NCBI RefSeq assembly: GCF_027286305.1
Contig: NZ_CP114599.1
Coordinates: 3,381,001-3,445,000, forward strand
Length of the DNA stretch: 64,000 bases
Reading direction: 5' to 3'
Origin: Phenylobacterium sp. NIBR 498073
GTDB taxonomy: Bacteria; Pseudomonadota; Alphaproteobacteria; Caulobacterales; Caulobacteraceae
Notes under the pieces: model-generated
Databases searched by the model: none
What the model was told of the DNA's origin: nothing
The model's input: the letters and a program-made list of their open reading frames with translations, nothing else
Program-made: the position numbers and the translations under genes
Shown here: one piece after another, positions 8,927 to 16,574 of the stretch
Numbering within the stretch: the stretch's first letter is position 1
Layout: the number at the start of each line of letters is the position of its first letter

Positions 8927-10558
8927 TTGCTCGCCGCCCCGCCCCCGCCGTCGCCCGCCATCGCCCAGACGCTGGACCAGGCGCGCGCCCTGGGCCGGGC
9001 CGGCCGCCTTGCAGAGGCCGAGCGGCTGTATCGCAGCGTGCTCGCCGCGGACCACGCCTGCGTGCAGGCCGCCGTCGCCCTTGCCCGCCTGCTGACCGGA
9101 TCGGGCCGCGCGGCCGAAGCCGAGGCGCTGGCCCGTCCCTTCACCGAGGGCGAGCGCCCTTGGCATGAGGCGCTCTCGGCGCGAGCGGCGGCGCTGAAGG
9201 CGCTCGACCGCAAGCCGGAGTCACTCACGGACTACCAGCGCGCCGCGCAGCTCAACCCCGGCAGCGGCGTCGCCGCTCACAATGTCGCCTCCGGCCTCGG
9301 CGACGCCGGCCGCGACCGCGAGGCCGCCGCCGAGGTCGAGCGGGCCTTTTCGCTGGGCCTCGACGCGCCCGAGACATGGCTGGTCTATGGCCGGGCGTTG
9401 CAGGGCCTGCGGCGGTTCGACGAGGCCGAGAACGCCTTCCGCAACGCGGTGACCCGGCGGCCCGCCTATGCCGACGCCCTGCGCGACCTGGGGCAGCTCA
9501 TCTGGATGCGGTCGGGGGACGCCGCCCTGGCTCTGGCGCCGATCGAGGCGGCCCTGGCCGCCGCCGAGCCGCCGCTGCGGCCGCTGCTGTCCGGGGTCAA
9601 GATCCGCCTGCTGAACCACGTCGCCGGCGAGGCGCAGGCGCTGGCCTTCGCCCAGCGGGCGCTGGCCGCGACGCCGGGCGATCCGCGCCTGGCGCTCGAA
9701 ACCGCGGCGCTCTCGCTGAGCACCGCGCCGGAACGCAGCCGCGAGCTCTGCGCCGCGGTCCTGGCCCGCACCCCGCGCGATCCGTCCGCGCGCCGCGCCA
9801 TGGCGCACGCCTGCCTGGCGCTCGGCGACAGCGAGACCGCCGCCCAGATCGCCGAGCAGCTGCTGGCGGACAACGCCACCGACCAGGAGGCCGCCGCCGT
9901 TCTGGCCACCGCCTGGCGGGCAGGCGGCGATGACCGCTACCGCAGCCTCTGGGACTACGACGCGCTGGTCCGCGCCCAGCTCATCGACACCCCGGACGGC
10001 TGGACCAGCCTGGACGCCTACCTAGCCGACCTGCGCCTCGCCCTCGCCGACCTGCACGCCCTGCAGGCCCATCCCCTAGAGCAATCGGTCCGCGGCGGCA
10101 CCCAGACCTCGCAGAACCTCCTGGCCTCCGAGCATCCGGCCATCCGCGCCTTCTTCCAGGCGATCGAAGGGCAGCTCGCCGCCTACCGCGCCGCCATCGG
10201 CGAGGGCCCCGACATGTTCCGCGCCCGCAACGGCGGCGGCCACAGGGTGCTGGGCGCGTGGTCGGTGCGGCTACGCCCCGGCGGCTTCCACGTCGATCAC
10301 ATCCATCCGCAGGGCTGGATCTCGTCGGCCTGCTACATCGACGTGCCGCAGGCGCTGGGCGACGACACCGACCGCGCCGGCTGGCTGCGCTTCGGGGCCC
10401 CGCCGATCCCGACCCGGCCGCTGCTGGAGGCCGAGCACTTCGTCCGCCCGCAGCCCGGACTGCTGGCCCTGTTCCCATCCTACATGTGGCACGGCACCGT
10501 CCCGTTCGGCGGCGACGACGTCCGAACCACGATCGCGTTCGACGTCGTACCGGACTAG
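8927..10558 (+). CDS. TPR protein with C-terminal 2OG-Fe(II) oxygenase domain
   Basis: 543 residues. The start is TTG at 8927: an in-frame stop lies only 18 bases upstream and GGAAG precedes it by 9 bases, so no ATG/GTG alternative exists nearby. Residues ~10-330 are alpha-helical TPR-like repeats (ALGRAGRLAEAERLYRSVL and copies). The last ~130 residues form a putative 2OG-Fe(II) oxygenase domain with an HVDHIHPQGW iron-site region and a later WHGT histidine. Genes of this type commonly neighbour TonB-dependent receptors in this group of bacteria, as here. Likely cytoplasmic; substrate unknown. The stop codon TAG coincides with the left junction of the IS element. Confidence 0.82.
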   Translation: MLAAPPPPSPAIAQTLDQARALGRAGRLAEAERLYRSVLAADHACVQAAVALARLLTGSGRAAEAEALARPFTEGERPWHEALSARAAALKALDRKPESLTDYQRAAQLNPGSGVAAHNVASGLGDAGRDREAAAEVERAFSLGLDAPETWLVYGRALQGLRRFDEAENAFRNAVTRRPAYADALRDLGQLIWMRSGDAALALAPIEAALAAAEPPLRPLLSGVKIRLLNHVAGEAQALAFAQRALAATPGDPRLALETAALSLSTAPERSRELCAAVLARTPRDPSARRAMAHACLALGDSETAAQIAEQLLADNATDQEAAAVLATAWRAGGDDRYRSLWDYDALVRAQLIDTPDGWTSLDAYLADLRLALADLHALQAHPLEQSVRGGTQTSQNLLASEHPAIRAFFQAIEGQLAAYRAAIGEGPDMFRARNGGGHRVLGAWSVRLRPGGFHVDHIHPQGWISSACYIDVPQALGDDTDRAGWLRFGAPPIPTRPLLEAEHFVRPQPGLLALFPSYMWHGTVPFGGDDVRTTIAFDVVPD

Positions 10559-10572
10559 GGTCTGTACTCAAT
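10558..10572 (+). repeat. Left terminal inverted repeat of the IS
   Basis: GGGTCTGTACTCAAT; pairs with the right end at 13 of 15 positions. The first G is also the last base of the upstream gene's TAG stop. Confidence 0.9.
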
Positions 10573-10629
10573 AGGGTCTAGCGCGGCGTTGGCGTTGCTG
10601 ATTCAAGGATTCCGGAAGGAGCCTTGGAT

Positions 10630-11387
10630 ATGGCGAAGCAGGTTCAGTGGCTTAGCGACGAAGAATGGGCTCGGATCGAGCCGTTGCTTCCGCGAGGTCG
10701 TAAGGGCGCCCATCGGGTGGATGATCGCCGGGTGATCTCGGGCATTGTCCATATGCTGAAGAGCGGAGCTCGCTGGCGCGATTGCCCACCGGAGTTCGGG
10801 CCCTACACGACCGTCTACAACCGTTTCAACCGCTGGAGCCGCCAGGGGCTCTGGCTGCAGATGTTTGAGGCGCTGACGGGCCACACCGGCATCTATGGCG
10901 CGGCGATCGACGCTACCCACGTCAGGGCGCACCGGTCGGCGGCGGGCGCAAAAGGGGGGCCTTCCTCCAAGCCATAGGCCGCTCGCGTGGGGGCCGCACC
11001 ACCAAGATCCATGGCCTGGTCGACGAGCGCGGCCGGCCCAGGGTGCTGCTGCTCAGCGCCGGAAACATCAACGACATCAGCATGGCTCACGCCCTGATCC
11101 AGGCCACAGGCCCCTTCCAGAAGCTCCTGGCTGACAAAGGCTACGACGCCGACCATCTGCGCAGGCGGCTCGCCGAGCGCGGGGCCGAGGCGGTGATCCC
11201 TTCCACCACCTCTCGCCGAACTCCAATCCCCTACGACGCCAACGCCTATAAGGACCGAAACCGCGTCGAGCGCATGTGGTGCAGGCTAAAAGACTTCCGA
11301 CGCATCGCTACCCGCTACGACAAGCTCGCAAGGAACTACCTCTCGGCCGTCCTGCTCGCCGCAACCTACGCATACTGGCTCAATTGA
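10630..11387 (+). CDS. IS5-family transposase made by -1 frameshift
   Basis: The first frame runs from ATG 10630 to a stop at 10977 and holds the N-terminal DUF4096-like part plus the first catalytic Asp (GAAIDATHVRAH). The rest is in the -1 frame and ends at 11387, with GRSRGGRTTKIHGL just after the junction, the second Asp in ADKGYDADHL and the Glu in RNRVERMWCRLKDFRR. The two frames join over AAAAGGGGGG (10950-10959), a classic slippery run, and reading back one base there restores a continuous DDE transposase of about 252 residues. The frameshift is therefore probably programmed, not decay. An intact product would cut and paste the element. Confidence 0.88.
10950..10959 (+). promoter_or_regulatory. 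Slippery site for transposase frameshifting
   Basis: Run A4G6. Slipping back one base on it links the two transposase frames (AKGG to GAFLQAIGRSRGG), exactly where IS5-family proteins are continuous. Confidence 0.75.
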
Positions 11388-11397
11388 GTCCGGACCC
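11383..11397 (-). repeat. Right terminal inverted repeat of the IS
   Basis: ATTGAGTCCGGACCC, the complement of the left end with two differences. The transposase stop TGA (11385-11387) lies inside it. Confidence 0.9.
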
Positions 11398-11544
11398 TAG
11401 GCGGCCGCCCGCCCTTCCTCCGAAAAGGTTATGGCCGGGCGACGATTTGGCATGAGGCGCCGGCGACCACGTGCGTCTTGATGGAAAGTCGGAGTTTCGC
11501 GGTTCACGCCGCACCGACCGCCTTCCACGAGCCATGAGCCGCCT

Positions 11545-12819
11545 ATGAACCGTCGCTTCGCCCTGCTGATCGTCCTTTCCATGGTGCTCGGCGTGGGGGT
11601 CGGATGGGCCTGTAACCAGTTCCTCAGCCCCGACCAGGCCAAGCAGGCGGCCGAGGGCCTGTCGCTGATCACCGACGTCTTCCTGCGGCTGATCAAGATG
11701 ATCATCGCCCCGCTGGTCTTCACCACCCTGGTAGCCGGCATCGCCCACATGGAGAACGCCGCGGCCATCGGCCGGATCGGCGCCAAGACCATGGGCTGGT
11801 TCATCTGCGCCTCGATCGTCTCGCTGCTGGTCGGCCTGCTGATGGTCCACCTGCTGCAGCCGGGAGCGGGCCTGCACCTGGAGACCGCGGCCGCCGCCGC
11901 GCCCACCGCGGCCAATACCGACGCCTTCACGCTCAAGGGCTTCATCACCCACCTGGTGCCGACCTCGATCGTCGACGCCATGGCCAAGAACGAGATCCTG
12001 CAGATCGTCGTCTTCTCGCTCTTCGTCGGCACCGCGGTGGCGGCGGTCGACGACCGCGCTCCGGCCGTCGCGGTCCTGGTCGAACAGGGCGCGCAGATCA
12101 TGCTGAAGGTCACCGAGTTCGTGATGAAGCTGGCCCCGCTGGCGATCTTCGCGGCCCTGGCCTCGACCATCGCGACCCAGGGCCTGGCTATGCTGGCGGT
12201 CTACGGCAAGTTCGTCATCGGCTTCTACGCCACCATGGGCGTGCTGTGGGTGCTGCTGTTCATCGCCGGCTTCATCGTCATCGGCAAACGCGTGATCCCG
12301 CTGTTCGGCGTGATCCGCACTCCGGCGCTGCTGGCTTTCTCGACCGCCAGCTCGGAGGCGGCCTACCCCCGCATCCTCGACGCCCTGCCCAAGGTCGGCG
12401 TGCGTCGCCGCATCGTCTCGTTCGTGCTGCCGCTCGGCTACTCGTTCAACCTCGACGGCTCGATGCTCTACTGCACCTTCGCGACCATCTTCATCACCCA
12501 GGCGCATGGCGTGCACCTGACGGTCCAGCAGCAGATCTTCATGCTGCTGCTGCTGATGGTGACCTCGAAGGGCATCGCCGGCGTGCCGCGCGCCTCGCTG
12601 GTGGTGATCATGGCCACCCTCACCTACTTCGGCCTGCCCGAGGCCTGGATCGCCATCGTGCTCGGCGTCGACCACCTGCTCGACATGGGCCGCTCGGCGA
12701 CCAACGTGGTCGGCAACTCGGTCGCCGCCGCGGTTGTCGCCAAGTGGGAAGGCGAGCTGGAGGACATCGAGGACCAGGACCCCGACGCCCCCGGCGAGCC
12801 CGCCAAGGCCACCGCCTAG
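11545..12819 (+). CDS. Dicarboxylate/amino acid:cation symporter (DAACS, SLC1-like)
   Basis: 424 residues, within the usual size of DctA/GltP proteins. Hydrophobic segments run through most of the protein, including MLGVGVGW near the start. Family signatures are visible: TASSEAAYPRIL (the serine-rich hairpin loop), GYSFNLDGSMLYCTFATIFI (TM7), SKGIAGVPRASLVVI (second hairpin) and DMGRSATNVVGNSVAA (TM8 substrate and sodium site). It should import glutamate, aspartate or C4-dicarboxylates with Na+ or H+ across the inner membrane. It may take up amino acids released by the peptidases upstream. The IS lies 147 bp before it and could affect its expression. Confidence 0.92.
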   Translation: MNRRFALLIVLSMVLGVGVGWACNQFLSPDQAKQAAEGLSLITDVFLRLIKMIIAPLVFTTLVAGIAHMENAAAIGRIGAKTMGWFICASIVSLLVGLLMVHLLQPGAGLHLETAAAAAPTAANTDAFTLKGFITHLVPTSIVDAMAKNEILQIVVFSLFVGTAVAAVDDRAPAVAVLVEQGAQIMLKVTEFVMKLAPLAIFAALASTIATQGLAMLAVYGKFVIGFYATMGVLWVLLFIAGFIVIGKRVIPLFGVIRTPALLAFSTASSEAAYPRILDALPKVGVRRRIVSFVLPLGYSFNLDGSMLYCTFATIFITQAHGVHLTVQQQIFMLLLLMVTSKGIAGVPRASLVVIMATLTYFGLPEAWIAIVLGVDHLLDMGRSATNVVGNSVAAAVVAKWEGELEDIEDQDPDAPGEPAKATA

Positions 12820-12827
12820 AGCAAAGT

Positions 12828-13885
12828 CTAGCCGGCGGCCGGCTTGGTCCAGGCGCAGACGCCCAGCGTCGCGCCCGCCTTCAGCAACTGCTCGGCCTGC
12901 GCCTTGGGAACCGCCCGCGAGCGGCCCGAGGCGCAGACCGCCGTCAGCTGCGAGCGCCCGGCGACGTCGAGCAGCAACTGGTCCCAATGCCGGTACTGCA
13001 CGTCGTGCCCTTCGCCCGGATAGAGGCGCATCTCCACGACATTGGGCAGCTGCGCCTTCCAGCGCTCGGCGGTGTCGACGGTGACCTGATTGTCGGCGCT
13101 CCCCTGATAGATGAAGGCCGGAGCCTTCACCGCCGAGAGATCCGGGGCCGGGCCGCAATAGCGCATCACCTCGGCGACTTCCGGCGCCGGATCCCCCATC
13201 TGGCCGCGAATATAGAAGGCCCGCGCGCCCTCGTCGAAGGCGCGGTCGGTGAAGCCGGGGATCTGGTGGGTCGGGCTGTCCTTCGGGAAGCCCCACCAGC
13301 CTTCGGGTTCTGGACCTGCGGCTTGATCACGGCGGCGATCTGCTCGGCGGTGTACTTGCAGATCGGATCGCCCGCCGGACGCTGGGTCGCGGCGGCCAGC
13401 AGATGCAGCGAGATGAAGCGCTCGGGCATGGCTGCGGCGACCTGCGCCATGTACGGCCCGCCGCCGGAGATCGCCACGCCGGACATCCGCTGGACGTTCA
13501 GGTGGTCGAGCACGGCCCGCACCTCTGCGACATAGTCGCCATAGCCCCAGCCGGCGATGATCGGGCTGTCGCCGAAGCCGTTCCGCTCGACGGTGATGAA
13601 CCGCAGCTTCAGCTGCTTGCGCATCGACTTCAGGAATTCGGTCATCTCGAAGGCGCGGGCGCTGGTGCCGGTGCCGCCCATGAACAGCACCGGACGGAAC
13701 CCGGCCTCGCCGGTGTCGGTGTAGTGGACCGTGCGCCCGTCGGCGGTCTTCAACATCTGGACCGCCACCCCGAGATCATCGAACGCCAGCGGCAGGTCGC
13801 CCACCTTGGCGACCGTCGGCGGCTCGGCGTGGGCGGCCGTCGTCGCCAGCAGGCAGGCGGCAAGGGTCAGGCTCAGAATTTTCAA
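12828..13885 (-). pseudogene. Exported alpha/beta hydrolase, frameshifted
   Basis: The N-terminal part (from ATG 13885) has a signal peptide (to about AAHAE), the oxyanion region FMGGTGTSARAF and a nucleophile elbow GVAISGGGPY. After VQNP the frame runs into an unrelated tail, while the -1-base frame continues with EGWWGFPKDSPTHQ, the acid region YQGSADNQVTVD and the catalytic His in YPGEGHDVQY, ending at 12828. Restoring one base at about 13305-13307 (a C in a short C-run on the coding strand) gives a normal 352-residue protein. This is either a recent single-base deletion or a sequencing error; the lack of other damage favours a very recent event or an error. It converges with the symporter gene, 8 bp apart. 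Confidence 0.82.
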
Positions 13886-13964
13886 TGACGTCTCTCCCCG
13901 ATCGTCGCGCCAGTAGGCGCAGTTCGAGACGCTTTTCCAGGGGCGCCGTGGCGTCAGCCCCGGC

Positions 13965-14117
13965 CTATGAACGGGTCATGTCGCTCAGGAATACGATGGT
14001 CTCGACCGCGGCGGCGAGAACCGCCCCGATGACCACCAGGTCGAAGACGCGACGCGCCCAGACCAGCATCGGATTGCGCCGCACGACCGGCGCCTCGTCG
14101 GCGAAAGTAAACCGCAT
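13965..14117 (-). CDS. Small single-span membrane protein
   Basis: 50 residues from ATG 14117, which has a near-perfect ribosome site (GGAGGACACC directly before it). After ~20 polar residues comes one hydrophobic span (VFDLVVIGAVLAAAVETIVFL) and a short polar end. The good ribosome site is the main reason to call it real. No family recognised; it may be membrane-anchored in a complex or a regulator of a transporter. Followed on the same strand by the 78-bp gap before the frameshifted hydrolase. Confidence 0.6.
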   Translation of the reverse strand: MRFTFADEAPVVRRNPMLVWARRVFDLVVIGAVLAAAVETIVFLSDMTRS

Positions 14118-14182
14118 GGTGTCCTCCGTTGGGACGTCTTGCCCCCTCGGAGAACGGTCGCCGCAAGGCGCGGGCCAGGTCG

Positions 14183-14323
14183 CTACTTGGCCAGCATCGC
14201 CCAACTCCAGAGGCCCAGGCAGGCGATCAGCAGGGTCCACATGAAGACGCGAAGAAGCATCCAGCCGCTCGGAGGCGGCTTCCGCGGCGAAGGCTCCTCG
14301 TACTGGATGGAAAAGCGCGTCAT
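14183..14323 (-). CDS. Small single-span membrane protein
   Basis: 46 residues (MTRFSIQYEEPSPRKPP then WMLLRVFMWTLLIACLGLWS). A proline-rich, charged N-terminus precedes one membrane span near the C-terminus, giving a tail-anchored look. No clear ribosome site precedes the ATG, so it could be leaderless or not expressed. It lies 65 bp upstream of the other tiny membrane protein on the same strand and may form a unit with it. Function unknown. Confidence 0.5.
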   Translation of the reverse strand: MTRFSIQYEEPSPRKPPPSGWMLLRVFMWTLLIACLGLWSWAMLAK

Positions 14324-14427
14324 GCGCGGACGAATAACGGCGTTCCCTCAATCTCCCGTAAACGGTTTTGGTTAGTTTCTGCGCCCTTAACCCTAATGTT
14401 CGCGTCAAGGTTTAAAGGAGTTGACCA

Positions 14428-14826
14428 ATGCACGCCGGATCCTACCTCTGCCGCGCCGTTCGCTACGAGGTGGACGGCGATCTGCCGCCCATCCAGCTCT
14501 GCCATTGCGGCGCCTGCCGCAAGGCGCAGGGCGGGCCGTTCGGCGCCAACATCCCGCTGGAGAGCGCCAACTTCCGCCTGCTGAGCGGCGAGGACCAGTT
14601 GACCGCCTACGAGTCCTCGCCCGGCAAGGAGCGGGTCTTCTGCCGCCGCTGCGGCGGCCCGCTGTTCAGCCGCCTGGCCAGCAAGCCCGGCGCGATCCGG
14701 CTGCGCGCGGGCACCCTGGACGCGCCGACCGACGCAAAGCTGGGCTTTCACTTCTATGTGGACTCCAAGGCGTCGTGGTGGCCGATCACCGACGACCTGC
14801 CGCAGTATCCAGACGCGCGCCCCTAG
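14428..14826 (+). CDS. GFA-family (CENP-V/GFA zinc fold) protein
   Basis: 132 residues from ATG 14428, with AAAGGAG seven bases upstream. Zinc-binding cysteines are visible in CHCGACRKAQGGPFGANI and FCRRCGGPLFSRL, the pattern of the glutathione-dependent formaldehyde-activating (GFA) family; a Cys in SYLCRAVRYEV is a further ligand. Such proteins bind zinc and are proposed to handle small thiol adducts, but for most members the true activity is not known. Stands alone; converges with the PI-PLC-like gene. Confidence 0.85.
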   Translation: MHAGSYLCRAVRYEVDGDLPPIQLCHCGACRKAQGGPFGANIPLESANFRLLSGEDQLTAYESSPGKERVFCRRCGGPLFSRLASKPGAIRLRAGTLDAPTDAKLGFHFYVDSKASWWPITDDLPQYPDARP

Positions 14827-14854
14827 CGAATTCGGACCTGGTCCAGACTCTGCC

Positions 14855-15940
14855 CTAGCGAACCGGATTGCGCCGCGCCACGCCCCCGCCCGGCAGTTCG
14901 ACGCGGAAGTCGCCGAAGCGGACGTCCGGCGACATGTAGTCGGTCGAGACGTACTGCGCGCCCGAGGCGAAGGCCGCCTCTCGGCGGGCGAGATCGCCGC
15001 TGCGGGCCTCAAGCGTGTCGGCGTCGGCTCGGGTGCGCACGATGATCCCCGCCTTCACCGCCGCGGCGATACGGGCCGACTGCGCCAGCGGTTCGTTGAG
15101 GGTGATGTAGCCCGCCGCCGGCGAGGTCTCGCCGATGTTCACGAACATGACGCGTCCTTCCAGCGAGCGGCGCTGGCCGCGATAGACGGCGACCTGCTGC
15201 GGCGGCGCGTCGAGCGCGAACATCACCTTGCCCCGGGCGGCCTTCAGCGTCGGCCAGGCGCCGGCCGCCACCGCTTCGCGCAGGCTGTGGCGGCGGCCCT
15301 GCACGTCGCCAGGCGTAATCAGGTCGCGCGCGGCGAAGACGGAGCGGATTTCTCCGTCGACCGCGTCCATCGCCGCGGCGTCGAAGACCGGCGCTTCGAC
15401 CGCCCCAGGAACCTTCAGACCACCTTCCTTGAGGTTCAGAAGCACCAGGATCGGCAGGTGGTCCGGATGGGCCTTCGACCAGTCGGCGATCTGGCGCAGG
15501 CAGTCGGTGAACCTTGGGCAACTCGATCGGTAGTCGACGTCCTGGACGTGCATCACCTTCATGCCCGGCGCGCGCAACGGCGCCAGGTCGTAAGCCAGGT
15601 CCGGCGCCATCCTCATGGCCAGGGGCGCGGCGTAGCGCCCGCCCTGCGGATCGCTCAGCAGATCGAGCTCCAGTTGCCGGGCCCCGGCGTCGAGCTGAGA
15701 GGCGAGCGGCGGATGCGCATAGTCGAGGCCGTCGGCCTGCTTGGGATCGACGGCCCGCAGCAGCGCCATCTGCTTGGGGGCGATCGCCTGCTTGTAGGAG
15801 TTATGGGTGCCGATCGCCTGCAGGTCGTTGAGCTTCAGGGCGTCGACGGCCGCCCGCGTGCATCCGGGCTCGCCGCTCGGCGTCTCGAGGTCGCAGCCCG
15901 CGTGGATCGCGACGGCCGCGGCGATGGCTGTGATGATCAT
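14855..15940 (-). CDS. Exported PI-PLC-like phosphodiesterase (Ca2+-dependent PLC1 type)
   Basis: 361 residues. GGGGAGAA lies directly before ATG 15940. A short hydrophobic N-terminus (MIITAIAAAVAIHAG) works as a signal peptide. The TIM-barrel signatures of the phosphatidylinositol-specific phospholipase C-like superfamily are present: IGTHNSYK (first catalytic His), QLELDLLSD (Glu and Asp ligands) and MKVMHVQDVDY (second His region). Similar proteins are annotated as phosphatidylinositol-specific phospholipase C1-like. It probably cleaves phosphodiester bonds of lipids or glycerophosphodiesters outside the inner membrane. Substrate is not decided by sequence. Confidence 0.82.
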   Translation of the reverse strand: MIITAIAAAVAIHAGCDLETPSGEPGCTRAAVDALKLNDLQAIGTHNSYKQAIAPKQMALLRAVDPKQADGLDYAHPPLASQLDAGARQLELDLLSDPQGGRYAAPLAMRMAPDLAYDLAPLRAPGMKVMHVQDVDYRSSCPRFTDCLRQIADWSKAHPDHLPILVLLNLKEGGLKVPGAVEAPVFDAAAMDAVDGEIRSVFAARDLITPGDVQGRRHSLREAVAAGAWPTLKAARGKVMFALDAPPQQVAVYRGQRRSLEGRVMFVNIGETSPAAGYITLNEPLAQSARIAAAVKAGIIVRTRADADTLEARSGDLARREAAFASGAQYVSTDYMSPDVRFGDFRVELPGGGVARRNPVR

Positions 15941-15964
15941 TTCTCCCCCTTCACGCCCAGAGCC

Positions 15965-16459
15965 TCAGCCCGCGCGCTCGACGCTGATCTCCAACGGCTG
16001 GTCCGGATGCTCGCCGCGCGCCACCCCGCCGATCAACTCGCAGAAGCGCTCAGGCCAGATACGGTCGCTGGTGGCGGCGATCTCGTCCAGGCTCCACCAG
16101 CGGATGTCGTCGATGAGATCCCGTTCATATGGCTCCCAGCCGTCGCGCGTCGGCTCCCCGCCACGGCATCGGGCGATGATGTAGCTTTCTTTGAACAGGA
16201 CGATCTCGCCGGTGACCAGGGCGCTGACCGACTGTCGGACCCAGACGATCGGCCCCAGCTCTACGCCCTCGACGAAGCCGGTCTCCTCGGCGATCTCGCG
16301 CAGAGCCGCCTCGACCAGCGTTTCGCCCGGCTCGACGCCGCCGCCCACGGTGAACCAGGACGAGGTGTGCGCGGGCCTGTTCGGCAACCGCCCCTTCAGC
16401 AGCAAGATGCGGCCGGCCTCGTCGAACAGCAGGACCCTGGCCGTCGGTCGTTCGCGCAT
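15965..16459 (-). CDS. Nudix hydrolase
   Basis: 164 residues from ATG 16459, preceded by GGAGGGCGC; an in-frame codon 48 bases upstream is less likely. The full Nudix box is visible (GGGVEPGETLVEAALREI followed by AEETGF). These Mg2+-dependent enzymes remove nucleoside diphosphates or related X-linked pyrophosphates. The substrate cannot be predicted. Lies 24 bp upstream of the PI-PLC-like gene on the same strand, so the two may share a transcript. Confidence 0.9.
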   Translation of the reverse strand: MRERPTARVLLFDEAGRILLLKGRLPNRPAHTSSWFTVGGGVEPGETLVEAALREIAEETGFVEGVELGPIVWVRQSVSALVTGEIVLFKESYIIARCRGGEPTRDGWEPYERDLIDDIRWWSLDEIAATSDRIWPERFCELIGGVARGEHPDQPLEISVERAG

Positions 16460-16574
16460 GCGCCCTCCTGGATGGCTGGGACGACAAGCCCCGGCGGCCC
16501 GCCGCATTTATGGCGAACCTTGGTCTCAACGTGAAATTAATCGCACTGGATGAGGATGCGACCCCTCTCGCGGG

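Larger units (their letters stand above)
10558..11397 (+). mobile_element. IS5-family insertion sequence (two-frame, IS427-like)
   Basis: 840 bp with terminal inverted repeats of 15 bp (10558-10572 and 11383-11397; 13 of 15 match). The flanking TA dinucleotide (10556-10557 and 11398-11399) is duplicated; because the sequence around both ends is CTAG, the duplication could be counted as 2 to 4 bp. The element carries one transposase split over two frames. Length, terminal sequence and frame arrangement fit the short IS5-family elements. All parts look intact, so it may be functional. Confidence 0.93.

Noticed and set aside
10895-11134. Small open frame inside the IS
   Set aside because: Third-frame shadow; the two real transposase frames explain the region.
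11380-13296. 638-residue minus frame over the symporter
   Set aside because: Its first ~95 residues are the continuation of the frameshifted hydrolase; the remainder is a shadow of the symporter gene.
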